Part shown: piece by piece, positions 19,193 to 27,569 of the stretch
Position numbering within the stretch: the first letter of the stretch is position 1
How the letters are laid out: each line of letters opens with the position of its first letter
NCBI RefSeq assembly: GCF_023101185.1
Contig: NZ_CP078077.1
Coordinates: 3,315,630 to 3,379,629, forward strand
DNA: 64,000 nucleotides
From: Microbacterium galbinum
GTDB taxonomy: Bacteria; Actinomycetota; Actinomycetes; Actinomycetales; Microbacteriaceae
Direction: 5' to 3'
Translations under genes and position numbers: made by a program
Notes under the pieces: generated by a model
The model's database searches: none
Told to the model about the DNA's origin: nothing
The model's input: the letters and a program-made list of their open reading frames with translations, nothing else

Positions 19193-19647
19193 GCGCCGAC
19201 CTGATCTCCGTCGTCTACACGAGTACCGCGTCGCAGCCGTTCCGCAGCTCCGCTCTCGAAGACCTCCTCACGACCTGCCGACGCCTGAACACGCAGAGAG
19301 GTGTCACCGGCATGCTCCTCTACCGCGACGGGCGGTTCATCCAGATCCTCGAGGGGGCGCCCGACGTCATCGATCGTCTCATCGAGACGATCCGTCGCGA
19401 CCATCGCCACCACGACCTCCGGATCCTTCTCCGCGACGGGATCGCGGAGCGTCGCTTCAGCGACTGGACCATGGGTTACCGGCCCCTCCGCGATTTCTCC
19501 GGCGGCATCCCCGAGGGGTATCGGGATTCGTTCGACGACCTCGACGAGGGGGCGGATGCCGAGACCGCTCGGCGCGCGCTGGCCGAACTGACGCTGTGGT
19601 TCCGCGTGCGGTCGGTCCCCTCCGTCCCCTCCGTCACCGGTGCATAG
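19189..19647 (+). CDS. BLUF domain blue-light photoreceptor
   Basis: Short BLUF protein that binds FAD and senses blue light. All photocycle residues can be placed: Tyr10 (VVYTS), Asn34 (CRRLNTQRGVTGMLLY), Gln52 (GRFIQILEG), Trp93 and Met95 (FSDWTMGYR). The BLUF fold fills residues 4-97. The remaining 55 residues are a short helical cap with DDLDEGADAETARRALAEL and a Ser/Val/Pro tail. There is no attached output domain (EAL, cyclase or HTH), so signalling must go through a partner. The preceding 96-residue protein is the closest candidate. The 3' end overlaps the convergent epimerase gene by 14 bases. Confidence 0.93.
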   Translation: MSADLISVVYTSTASQPFRSSALEDLLTTCRRLNTQRGVTGMLLYRDGRFIQILEGAPDVIDRLIETIRRDHRHHDLRILLRDGIAERRFSDWTMGYRPLRDFSGGIPEGYRDSFDDLDEGADAETARRALAELTLWFRVRSVPSVPSVTGA

Positions 19648-20455
19648 CGTCGTACCCGGATCGGAACGACGGGAACTCGAGCGGCCCGACGACCCTGCGA
19701 AGGAGTGCGCCGTCCAACACATGGCCCGAATCGCGGTGAGCCCCCGCATCCGGCGGCGGCTCCACACCGAGCAGATCGGCGATGTAGGTCACGACCTCGC
19801 CGAGCCGGACCGGCTCTTCGTCGACGGCGTGCAGAAGCACGGGTGGAGAGGCCATGCGCAGAAGCGTGTCGATCGTGCGGACGAGATCGCTCTCATGGAT
19901 GCGGTTGGTCCAGCGCCGATAGTCCACCTCCGCGTGCTCCCGCACGCGGCGGATCAAGAAGTCCCTGCCCGGGCCGTAGATGCCCGCAGGGCGGAGCACG
20001 ACCGCAGACAACAGCTCCTGCGCGGCGAGCTCTCCATCGCGGATCGCCTGCGCGCGCTCGGTCTGCGGGTGCGGCAGCGTGCGCTCCGTCAGCACATGGT
20101 CGGGCTCCTCGCCCGCGAAGACGCCCGTCGAGGACACGAACACCGTGCGCTCCGGGATCGCCGGCAAGGCGCGGACGATATGGCCGAGCGCTACGCGGTA
20201 CGCGTCGACCCCCTCTCCCGGTGGAAGGGTGACAACCAGCGAATCGATCGCCGGGAGCTCGACGGGCAACGGCGACGCGACGTCTGCCTCGATACCGATC
20301 ACGCCGGCGGGCAGGTCGGATGCCGAGCGGCGAAGCGCGAACACCTCGCTCCCGTCCGAGATCAACGAGGGGGCCAGCCGAGCGCCGAGCTTGCCGAATC
20401 CGACGAGCAGGGTGCGTCGAACCGGCCTCGTCTCGTGAGCGGGGAAGGTGTTCAT
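19634..20455 (-). CDS. NAD-dependent epimerase/dehydratase-like (extended SDR) protein
   Basis: A 273-residue Rossmann protein resembling YeeZ-type atypical SDRs. The dinucleotide site is LLVGFGKLGARLAPSLI, then RTVFVSSTGVFAG and VVLRPAGIYGPGRDFL, with a C-terminal substrate part. The classical YxxxK is not obvious, as in several atypical members. ATG at 20455 is preferred because it is followed directly by the domain. An in-frame ATG at 20503 would add 16 unconserved residues. CAGGTT ends six bases before the chosen ATG, so it may be leaderless. The 3' end overlaps the BLUF gene. Confidence 0.8.
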   Translation of the reverse strand: MNTFPAHETRPVRRTLLVGFGKLGARLAPSLISDGSEVFALRRSASDLPAGVIGIEADVASPLPVELPAIDSLVVTLPPGEGVDAYRVALGHIVRALPAIPERTVFVSSTGVFAGEEPDHVLTERTLPHPQTERAQAIRDGELAAQELLSAVVLRPAGIYGPGRDFLIRRVREHAEVDYRRWTNRIHESDLVRTIDTLLRMASPPVLLHAVDEEPVRLGEVVTYIADLLGVEPPPDAGAHRDSGHVLDGALLRRVVGPLEFPSFRSGYDAMHR

Positions 20456-20540
20456 CCCTCCAACCTGCCACAGAGCGTCAGGGGCGGTTGCTAGGTTGGA
20501 CACTCACGGTGCGCGAGCGCCGGCGAACGGGAGGAAACCG

Positions 20541-21656
20541 ATGGGACTGTTCCGACGACCGGAGATGCCGAAGCCCGCCGAGCCGGGGCTCTGGTCCCGA
20601 GGGTTCGGTGTCGTCGCGACCCGCAGCCTGCAGACCCTGATCGTGCTCGCTCTCGTCGCCGTCGGCGTGCTCGTGATCACGCAGCTCTCCCTCGTCTTCA
20701 TCCCCGTGACGATCGCGCTGATCCTCGCGAGTGCGATCCATCCGCTCGTCGCCCTGATGCGCCGTCGCGGGATGCCGTCGATCCTCGCCACCTGGATCGC
20801 CTTGATCGGCATCCTCGCCGTGCTCGGCGGCGTCGTCTGGGTGATCGTGCTCACCGTGCGATCGCAGTGGGACGACCTCGTCGACTCCGCCACCGACGGC
20901 ATCGCACAGGTCACCGACTGGCTCGGCACCCTCCCGTTCGACTTCGGGGCCATCGACCTCGACGACGTCTGGGCCAACGCGCAGGACTTCCTCACGAGCG
21001 CCTCGTTCGGTCAGGGCGCCCTGGCCGGTGTCTCGGCCACCGCGAGCTTCTTCACCGGCCTCGCGCTGATGATCGTCGTGCTGTTCTTCTTCCTCAAGGA
21101 CGGCCCCCGCATCTGGGAGTTCCTGCTGCGCCCCTTCACCGGCGAGAGCTACGAGCGGGCGCGCCGGATCGGTGACAAGACCGTCGACGTGTTCGGCGGC
21201 TACATCCGCGGCACGTCGATCGTCGCCGCGGCCGACGCGCTGGGTATCGGCATCGGCCTCGCGATCCTGCAGATCCCGCTCGCGATCCCGCTCGCCGTGA
21301 TCGTCTTCCTCACCGCCTTCATCCCCCTGGTCGGCGCGACGGCCGCCGGCATCCTCGCCGCTCTCGTGGCCCTCGTGACGCACGGCCCGGTGGCGGCGCT
21401 GATCGTGGTCGGCATCGTGGTGCTCGTCAACCAGCTCGAGGGCAACTTCCTGCAGCCGGTCGTCATGGCGCGGTCGCTGAAGCTGCATGCCCTCGTCATC
21501 CTGCTGGCCCTGACCGCGGGCACGATCCTCGGCGGCATCGTCGGCGCCGTGCTCTCGGTACCGCTCGCCGCGGTCGCCTGGGGAATCATCACCGTGTGGG
21601 ACGGACCGCACACGCCTGCTCGCCCCTTCCGCAAGAAGCGGTCCGAGACCGTCTGA
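20541..21656 (+). CDS. AI-2E family transporter (PerM/TqsA-like)
   Basis: A 371-residue membrane protein of the AI-2 exporter family. Relatives export signals or act as Na+/H+ antiporters, and the substrate is not predictable. The family layout is clear: an N-terminal helix pair (LIVLALVAVGVLVITQLSLV), a soluble mid-region, FFFLKDGPRIW, and the C-terminal helices with FIPLVGATAAGILAAL and the conserved NQLEGNFLQPVVM motif. GGGAGG precedes the ATG by seven bases. TAGGTT at 20492-20497 is a candidate -10. The gene diverges from the epimerase. Confidence 0.9.
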   Translation: MGLFRRPEMPKPAEPGLWSRGFGVVATRSLQTLIVLALVAVGVLVITQLSLVFIPVTIALILASAIHPLVALMRRRGMPSILATWIALIGILAVLGGVVWVIVLTVRSQWDDLVDSATDGIAQVTDWLGTLPFDFGAIDLDDVWANAQDFLTSASFGQGALAGVSATASFFTGLALMIVVLFFFLKDGPRIWEFLLRPFTGESYERARRIGDKTVDVFGGYIRGTSIVAAADALGIGIGLAILQIPLAIPLAVIVFLTAFIPLVGATAAGILAALVALVTHGPVAALIVVGIVVLVNQLEGNFLQPVVMARSLKLHALVILLALTAGTILGGIVGAVLSVPLAAVAWGIITVWDGPHTPARPFRKKRSETV

Positions 21657-21671
21657 CGCGCGCCTCGACAG

Positions 21672-21700
21672 CCGACGAAGCACTCCCCGTCCTTCGTCGG
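21672..21700 (+). terminator. Hairpin after the AI-2E transporter gene
   Basis: Nine-base arms CCGACGAAG and CTTCGTCGG with an 11-base spacer, 16 bases after the transporter stop. No T-run, so termination is only possible, not certain. Confidence 0.45.
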
Positions 21701-21803
21701 ATGCCCCGTGCCGGGCGATGTGGGGAGATGGAGGAACGCAAGGACGACACCGGGAATCCTGCGTTGCTCTCCCCTCCACCCGGCACGAACGAAGGATCCC
21801 CTC

Positions 21804-22364
21804 ATGGCTGTCACCGTCCGCTCCGACCTGGTGCTCTCCCACGCCGTCGTCACCTCCGATGTGACCGGCAACTTCGACGACGTCGACATCGAGTCCTGGC
21901 TCAAGAACCTGCCCACCCACGAGTACCAGCGCTGCGCGCCCGGCGACCACAAGGCGGCCGGCTACACGGTCGACGACGACGGCACGCCCATGTCGATCAA
22001 CGTCGAGGTCATCGGCACCGGCCTCGTGATCCAGCAGTACCGCTACGAGGTCGCGAGCAAGCACTACTGCAAGATGGTGTCGATCTCCGACATCCTCACC
22101 CCGACCGGTTGGACCACCACGCAGGTGATCTGGGAGCTGGGCATGGAGCAGCTGGAGGGCGACCAGCTGCGCTACGTCAACACCGTCACCTCGCACCCGA
22201 CCGAGGAGTTCCTCGAGTTCATCACGGCCAGCGGCGCGACGTTCGAAGAGGCCGCCGCGGCACGCCAGAAGGCCTCCTGCCAGCACTGCGAGCTCGAAGC
22301 CCCGCACTACGCGCAGAGCATCATCGCGTACGCGAAGAGCAACCCGGCCACGGCCGCCGCCTGA
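21804..22364 (+). CDS. Conserved-looking protein of unknown function, 186 residues
   Basis: Soluble protein with no signal peptide or membrane segment. The N-terminal two thirds look like alternating beta strands with few helices (VRSDLVLSHAVVTSDVTGNF and SINVEVIGTGLVIQQYRYEV). The C-terminal part has a CQHC pair (KASCQHCELEAPHYAQ) that could bind metal or form a disulfide, plus a helix. I do not recognise the family. The ATG has a GAAGGA ribosome site. It is followed 38 bases later by the quinone oxidoreductase gene on the same strand. Confidence 0.7.
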   Translation: MAVTVRSDLVLSHAVVTSDVTGNFDDVDIESWLKNLPTHEYQRCAPGDHKAAGYTVDDDGTPMSINVEVIGTGLVIQQYRYEVASKHYCKMVSISDILTPTGWTTTQVIWELGMEQLEGDQLRYVNTVTSHPTEEFLEFITASGATFEEAAAARQKASCQHCELEAPHYAQSIIAYAKSNPATAAA

Positions 22365-22402
22365 GCGTTCCCGCTCTCACCCGATCCGAGAGAAGGCATC
22401 CC

Positions 22403-23395
22403 ATGACCTCCGCCGTCCGTTTCACGCATCCGGGCCCGCCCGAGGTGCTGCGTCTGGTGCCGGTCGCGCGGCCCGAACCGGCCGCCCACGAGGTGCGCAT
22501 CCGCGTGCATGCGGCGGGGATCAACAACGCCGACCTGCTCGAGCGCCGGGGCCACTATCCGGTCCCTCCGGGGGCGCCGGAAGGCCCCGGCCTCGAGTGC
22601 GCCGGCGTGATCGACGCGGTGGGCGCGGATGTCGACGGCTGGAGCATCGGCGACGAGGTGTGCGCCCTGCTCGCCGGGGGCGGCTACGCCGAGGAGGTCC
22701 TCGCGCCGGCGACGCAGGTCATGCGGAAGCCGCGCTCTCTCACGATGGTCGAGGCAGCGGGTCTTCCCGAGGTCGCCTGCACGGTGTATTCCAATCTCGG
22801 CATGATCGCCGGTCTCACCGCCGGGCAGACCGTGCTCGTGCACGGCGGGGCGGGTGGCATCGGCTCGTTCGCGGTGCAGTGGGCGAAAGCGATCGGCGCC
22901 AGAGTCATCGCGACGGCCGGCAGCGCCGCGAAGACGGCGGCGGCCCGCGCGTTCGGTGCCGACGTGGCCATCAATTACCGCGATGAGGACTTCGCCGCGG
23001 CCACGCTCGTCGCCACGGACGGACGCGGCGTCGACGCCATCCTCGACATCGTCGGTGCTCCGTACCTCGAGCGCAACATCGAGAGCCTCGCCCTCGACGG
23101 CCACCTCGTGATCATCGGAGGGACGACCGGGCCGACGACGCTCGACCTGTGGGAGCTGATGTCGCGCCGGGCGAGCGTCTCGGCCACGCTCCTGCGTGCA
23201 CGGCCGGCCGCGCAGAAGGCCGCGATCGTCGCCGGCGTCATCCGCGATGTCCTCCCGCTCGTCGACAGCGGTGCGATCCGCGGCGCCGTGGATGCCGTCT
23301 TCCCGCTCGCCGAGGCCGGCCGTGCGCATGCGCTGCTGGAGAGCGGGACGACCGTCGGCAAGGTCGTGCTCGATGCGACCGCCGAGCGGCTCTGA
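22403..23395 (+). CDS. NAD(P)H-quinone oxidoreductase, zinc-independent MDR family (PIG3-like)
   Basis: A 330-residue medium-chain dehydrogenase/reductase without catalytic zinc ligands. It would reduce quinones or related carbonyls with NADPH. Family marks are GINNADLLERRGHYP in the N-terminal domain and the Rossmann motif VLVHGGAGGIGSFAVQWAK near residue 145. GTTGPTTLDLWELMSRRASV is a segment typical of the PIG3/QorA group. The ATG follows a GAGAAGG site. It is probably in one operon with the MFS and FUSC genes: the MFS ATG is ten bases after this stop. Confidence 0.92.
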   Translation: MTSAVRFTHPGPPEVLRLVPVARPEPAAHEVRIRVHAAGINNADLLERRGHYPVPPGAPEGPGLECAGVIDAVGADVDGWSIGDEVCALLAGGGYAEEVLAPATQVMRKPRSLTMVEAAGLPEVACTVYSNLGMIAGLTAGQTVLVHGGAGGIGSFAVQWAKAIGARVIATAGSAAKTAAARAFGADVAINYRDEDFAAATLVATDGRGVDAILDIVGAPYLERNIESLALDGHLVIIGGTTGPTTLDLWELMSRRASVSATLLRARPAAQKAAIVAGVIRDVLPLVDSGAIRGAVDAVFPLAEAGRAHALLESGTTVGKVVLDATAERL

Positions 23396-23405
23396 CGGCA
23401 CGCGC

Positions 23406-25091
23406 ATGGACCGCCCGCCCGAAACGAAGCCCGCGACGGGTGACCGCCCCGTCCCGAACGATCCTGCGCACGACCGCATCTGGGCGCCGCTCGCCGTCCC
23501 GATCTTCCGCGCACTCTGGATCACCGCGCTCGTCAGCAACATCGGCACCTGGATGCAGACCGTCGGCGCGCAGTGGTTCATGGTCGAGCAGCACACGCAT
23601 CCTCTGCTCATCGCTCTGATCCAGACGGCATCCGCCGCGCCCGTGCTGCTGCTCGGCATCCCGGCCGGGGTGCTCGGGGAGTTCCTGAACCGCCGATCGC
23701 TGCTCATCTGGATGCAGACGCTGCAGGTCCTTCTGAGCGCTGCCCTGGTGACTCTCACCGCGACCGGCGAGATGACGCCGTACCTGCTGCTGATCATCAC
23801 TCTGCTGCTCGGCGGGGCGACCGCGGTGCAGCTGCCGGCGTACCAGGCGCTTGCGACCGAGATCGTGCCGGTGCGGCTGGTGCCGATGGCGGCGTCGCTG
23901 AGCGCGGTCTCGGTCAACATCGCCCGCGCGATCGGTCCCGCGATCGCCGGAGTACTGCTGTCGGGTTTCGGCGTCGCTTTCGTGTTCGGTATGAACCTCC
24001 TCTCGTTCGCCGCGTTCCTCGTCGTGCTCGTCACCTGGCGCAGCTACCGTCCGGATGCGCGACAGGCCGAGCGCTTCGTCGACGCGGCACGGGCGGGAGT
24101 CCGCTACGTCACCCGCGCCGCCGTCGTACGGCGCATGTACGTGCGGCTCGGGGCGTTCGTCGTGCCCGGCAGCGTTCTCTACGCGCTCCTCCCCCTCATC
24201 GCGACAGAGCGGCTGGGGCTCGACTCCGCCGGCTACGGTCTGCTGCTGGCGGGGATCGGCGTCGGATCGATCGGCGCGGCCTTCCTCATGCCCGTGTTCC
24301 GTTCGTGGGGAGCCAACCGCACGGTGCTCGCGGCATCCGTCCTCTTCGGCGCGGCCACCATCGGCGTCGCCCTCTCGCCGACGATCGTGCTCGCCCTGCC
24401 CCTTCTCGCCCTCGCCGGTGCCGCGTGGATCGGCGTCGTCGCCACGCTGAACGGCGCGGTGCAATCGTTCCTGCCGGTGTGGGTGCGGGCGCGGGGGCTC
24501 TCGGTGTACCAGATGGTGCTGTACGGCTCGATGGCGGCGGGCGGGCTTCTCAGCGGTGTGGTCGCCGGCTGGGTCGGTGCCACCGCGGTGACCGCCGCCG
24601 CGGGCGTGGTCACGCTGCTGGTCGCGGCCTCGCAACTCCTCTGGCCGTTGCTCGAGACCGCCGACAAGAAGCGCGAGACGTTCGCGCTCCCTCTCGCCGA
24701 AGCGTCCGTGGACGTCGATGGCACGAGCCCCACCCTCGTTCTCGTGCGCTACGACGTCACGCCCGAGAACGTCGATGCCTTCCGCGCGCAGATGCGCCTC
24801 GTCGAGCACAGCCGGCGGCGCACGGGCGCGCGCACCTGGGCGCTCTACCAGGACCGCGAGGACGGCGGCTGGGTCGAAGCCTTCGGCGTCGGCAGCTGGG
24901 ACGAGCACCTGCAGCAGCACCGAGCACGACTGACCCGCTACGACCAGACGGTGATCGAGACGGCGGGCGCGCTCGCGAACTCGGTGGAGGTCGAACATCT
25001 GGTCGAGACGGCGGATGCCGCAACTCCCCGCCGCGCCCATCATGCGGGCGCCGCGCACCACTCCCCGCCCCACCCCGCCGCGCCCTCATGA
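23406..25091 (+). CDS. MFS transporter (EntS-like) with C-terminal antibiotic-monooxygenase-like domain
   Basis: A 561-residue protein. Residues 20-420 form a 10-12 helix MFS_3 transporter (LWITALVSNIGTWMQTVGAQW, GGATAVQLPAYQALATEIVP), the group that includes the enterobactin exporter. After the last helix, residues about 441-525 form a small alpha/beta domain (LVLVRYDVTPENVDAFRAQM, RTWALYQDREDGGWVEAFG) resembling a dimeric alpha-beta barrel (antibiotic biosynthesis monooxygenase type). This fused domain is known from some MFS_3 proteins. The tail is His/Pro-rich. The stop overlaps the FUSC start (ATGA). Substrate is unknown, and export of a small molecule is likely. Confidence 0.87.
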   Translation: MDRPPETKPATGDRPVPNDPAHDRIWAPLAVPIFRALWITALVSNIGTWMQTVGAQWFMVEQHTHPLLIALIQTASAAPVLLLGIPAGVLGEFLNRRSLLIWMQTLQVLLSAALVTLTATGEMTPYLLLIITLLLGGATAVQLPAYQALATEIVPVRLVPMAASLSAVSVNIARAIGPAIAGVLLSGFGVAFVFGMNLLSFAAFLVVLVTWRSYRPDARQAERFVDAARAGVRYVTRAAVVRRMYVRLGAFVVPGSVLYALLPLIATERLGLDSAGYGLLLAGIGVGSIGAAFLMPVFRSWGANRTVLAASVLFGAATIGVALSPTIVLALPLLALAGAAWIGVVATLNGAVQSFLPVWVRARGLSVYQMVLYGSMAAGGLLSGVVAGWVGATAVTAAAGVVTLLVAASQLLWPLLETADKKRETFALPLAEASVDVDGTSPTLVLVRYDVTPENVDAFRAQMRLVEHSRRRTGARTWALYQDREDGGWVEAFGVGSWDEHLQQHRARLTRYDQTVIETAGALANSVEVEHLVETADAATPRRAHHAGAAHHSPPHPAAPS

Positions 25092-26170
25092 GCCGGCCCT
25101 CCCGGACGCTCCGCGAGCTCACCGCCGTCACTCCCTCGCCCGGTTCCTGGGTCGCCGCGACCCAGGCGATGCTCGCTGTCGTCCTGCCCGCCGTCGTGTT
25201 CACCGCCGCCGGGGCCGCATCGCTCGGTCTGCTCGCCTCGTTCGGCGCTCTCGTCGTCATGTACCTCTCCGGACGCAGCCGTCGCGAGCGCGCGGCCAAG
25301 CTCCCCGTGATCGCGGCGGGCTTCGTCCTGGGATCCCTGCTCGGAATCCTCACCGGCGATTCCCTCACCGCGAGTCTGCTCGCGATCGGCGCTGTCGCGA
25401 TCGCGTTCTCCTTCCTGAGCCTCGCCTTCGATGTCGGCCCGCCGGGAGCGATCTTCCCCGTCCTGACGACGGGGTCGATGGGGCAGCTCACGGCACCCGC
25501 CTCGTCCGGTGGGGCCGCGATGGACCCCGGCGTCGTCCTGGCGACGATCGTCGTCGGGATCCTCGCGGGCTATGCCGCGGTCGTCGCTCCGCTGCTCGTC
25601 CCCGCGGTGCGGCGACGCGATGCCCTCGCCCCGGCGGATCATGGCTGGACGTTCACCTTCACGCCGGAGTCGGCGCGCATCCTCGCACGGCTCACGGTCG
25701 GGATCCTCCTCGCCCTGCTCGTCAGCGCCGCGCTCGGTCTGCACCACGCGGCCTGGGTGCTGCTCGCGGTGCTCGGCATCCTCCAGAAGGATGCCGACGT
25801 GCACCGCGGCACGATCAGGATGGCGCAGCGCGTGCTCGGCACCGCCCTGGGCGGCGCACTCGCGCTGCTCTTCCTCCTCTGGACACCGGAGCGACTCGCG
25901 CTGCTCACGATCGTCGGCGTGCTCGTGTTCGGCTTCGTGGCGCTGGTGCGACGCAATCTGCTCTTCGCGTTGATGCTGGTGACGCCCATGGCGCTCCTGC
26001 TCGTCACGGGCGGAGACCGTGACCGCCTGCTGGAATCGGTGCTCGCGCGCGTCGGCGACACGGCGATCGGAGCGGTGGTCGCCGTGCTCGTCCTCGGTGC
26101 TGTGCTCCTGAGCCGCCGCGCGGGTCGGCGCCTTCCCGCCTCCCCGACGCACACGAAGGGGGCGGTGTGA
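25088..26170 (+). CDS. FUSC family membrane protein
   Basis: A 360-residue polytopic protein with about ten hydrophobic segments in two halves. The second half carries the FUSC/aromatic-acid-exporter pattern (ALGLHHAAWVLLAVLGILQ, then HRGTIRMAQRVLGTALGGAL). Relatives export aromatic acids such as p-hydroxybenzoate or fusaric acid. The start overlaps the upstream MFS stop, so the two membrane proteins are made from one message. The last codons run into the left arm of the shared terminator. Specific substrate is unknown. Confidence 0.85.
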   Translation: MSRPSRTLRELTAVTPSPGSWVAATQAMLAVVLPAVVFTAAGAASLGLLASFGALVVMYLSGRSRRERAAKLPVIAAGFVLGSLLGILTGDSLTASLLAIGAVAIAFSFLSLAFDVGPPGAIFPVLTTGSMGQLTAPASSGGAAMDPGVVLATIVVGILAGYAAVVAPLLVPAVRRRDALAPADHGWTFTFTPESARILARLTVGILLALLVSAALGLHHAAWVLLAVLGILQKDADVHRGTIRMAQRVLGTALGGALALLFLLWTPERLALLTIVGVLVFGFVALVRRNLLFALMLVTPMALLLVTGGDRDRLLESVLARVGDTAIGAVVAVLVLGAVLLSRRAGRRLPASPTHTKGAV

Positions 26171-26196
26171 CCTTTCGGTCGCACCGCCCCCTTCGT
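26153..26196. terminator. Bidirectional terminator between the FUSC gene and oxdC
   Basis: Fifteen-base arms ACGAAGGGGGCGGTG and CACCGCCCCCTTCGT with a 14-base spacer that can extend the stem (GACC/GGTC). The left arm includes the last codons of the FUSC gene, and the right arm ends eight bases from the oxdC stop. It lies between two convergent genes, though no long T-run is present. Confidence 0.8.
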
Positions 26197-26203
26197 CCGG
26201 TGC

Positions 26204-27415
26204 TCAGCGCAGCGGGGTGATCCCCTGCGCCCCGCGCGGGAACGTCGCGAGGATCGCCGGGTCGATGTTGAGATGCGCCGAGACGAGCTGCGGCGGAACG
26301 TGCGAGAGCCAGTTCGCGAGCGAGATCTCCTCGTACTTGTCGGTGCGGAACACCTCGAGGAACTGCAGCACGTCATCACCGGTGTTCTCGATGTAGTGAC
26401 CGAAGTTCTTGCGCACGACGCCCACATCGCCCGCGCGGAAGTCGGTCGTGTTGGCGTGCGGCCCCGTGTTGAACACGGTCATACGGGCGGAGCCGCGCAG
26501 GTAGTACTGCCATTCGTCGGCGTTCGGGTGCCAGTGCAGTTCACGCATCGAACCGGGCTCGACCGTCACGAGCGCCGCGGCGACGGTGGACGAGTACTCG
26601 TAGTTGGTGGAGTCCGCGATCTGGATCGACCCGCCCGAGTTCTCGTAGAGCGGCTTCGACCGCGAGAGGCGGAAGATCACCGGCTCCATGCCCCACTCGA
26701 CGCCCGCGGCGGCCTGATCGACCTCGAGGGCCGGCGGCTCGTCACCGGGGAAGATCCAGAGGTTGTGCAGCGGGATGTCGGAGAACACCTCCTGCGCCAC
26801 GCCGAAGTTCTTGGCGAGCACCTCGGGAGGCGTGTGCGCGAACCAGTCGGTGAGCAGCAGCGTGTTCGATTCGGACTGGTCGCCGTCGTCGAACGCGAGC
26901 ACGAACTCCGCGCCGTCCGGACCCAGTCCCTGCAGGGAGTGCGGGGTGCCGGCCGGGAAGAACCACAGGTCGCCCTCCTCCACGTCCTCGACGGCGGGAA
27001 GACCCGAGCGGCTCAGCGTCGTGACGCGCGCCTTACCCCGGGTCATCACGGCCCATTCCGCGGTCTGGTGCCAGTGCAGCTCGCGGATGCCGCCGGGCTC
27101 CAGGTACATGTTCACCCCGGCGATCTCGTCGGAGATGTGGAAGTCCTGCTTCGTGAGCTCCCGCGCCCACCCGCCGCGCTGCACGCGCCGCGGGGAGATG
27201 TTGAACGACGACCAGAAGAACGGCTGCGTGCTGATGTCGGTCGCCGGAGCGTGCATCTGATTGGGGAACTGCGACTCGATGACCTCGTTCTGCGGCCCGC
27301 CCATGGTGTTGCTCTGCGGACGGTCGGCGATGTTCACCTCGCCCTCCTGCGGCAGGTCGGGGTTCCCGAGTGTCGGGACCTCATGCCCCAGCTCGGCGTT
27401 CTCGGACGTGTCCAT
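26204..27415 (-). CDS. oxdC: Oxalate decarboxylase (bicupin)
   Basis: Mn-dependent bicupin that splits oxalate into formate and CO2. Both metal sites are complete: His114, His116, Glu120 and His159 in the first cupin (ELHWHQTAEW, GTPHS), and His294, His296, Glu301 and His340 in the second (ELHWHPNADEW). The active-site lid, SENST in the Bacillus enzyme, reads SESNT here, keeping the Glu proton donor (Glu182) ahead of LTDWFAHTPPEV. The 403-residue product has no signal peptide. ATG at 27415 has AAGGAG eight bases upstream. No formate-using gene is adjacent. The lid Glu favours decarboxylase over oxidase, but assay would decide. Confidence 0.92.
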   Translation of the reverse strand: MDTSENAELGHEVPTLGNPDLPQEGEVNIADRPQSNTMGGPQNEVIESQFPNQMHAPATDISTQPFFWSSFNISPRRVQRGGWARELTKQDFHISDEIAGVNMYLEPGGIRELHWHQTAEWAVMTRGKARVTTLSRSGLPAVEDVEEGDLWFFPAGTPHSLQGLGPDGAEFVLAFDDGDQSESNTLLLTDWFAHTPPEVLAKNFGVAQEVFSDIPLHNLWIFPGDEPPALEVDQAAAGVEWGMEPVIFRLSRSKPLYENSGGSIQIADSTNYEYSSTVAAALVTVEPGSMRELHWHPNADEWQYYLRGSARMTVFNTGPHANTTDFRAGDVGVVRKNFGHYIENTGDDVLQFLEVFRTDKYEEISLANWLSHVPPQLVSAHLNIDPAILATFPRGAQGITPLR

Positions 27416-27569
27416 GCGGTACTCCTTCGTGATGGTTCCGGACGATACCGAGGAGTCTGCTCCTTGGTCCCTCGCCGGTACACACCCCCGTGACGAATCG
27501 GTTCTCGACTCTCGTCGGACGGGGTCGATCCCGCACGGCGCTTGCATGGGGGCATCCCTGGAGGTCTTC

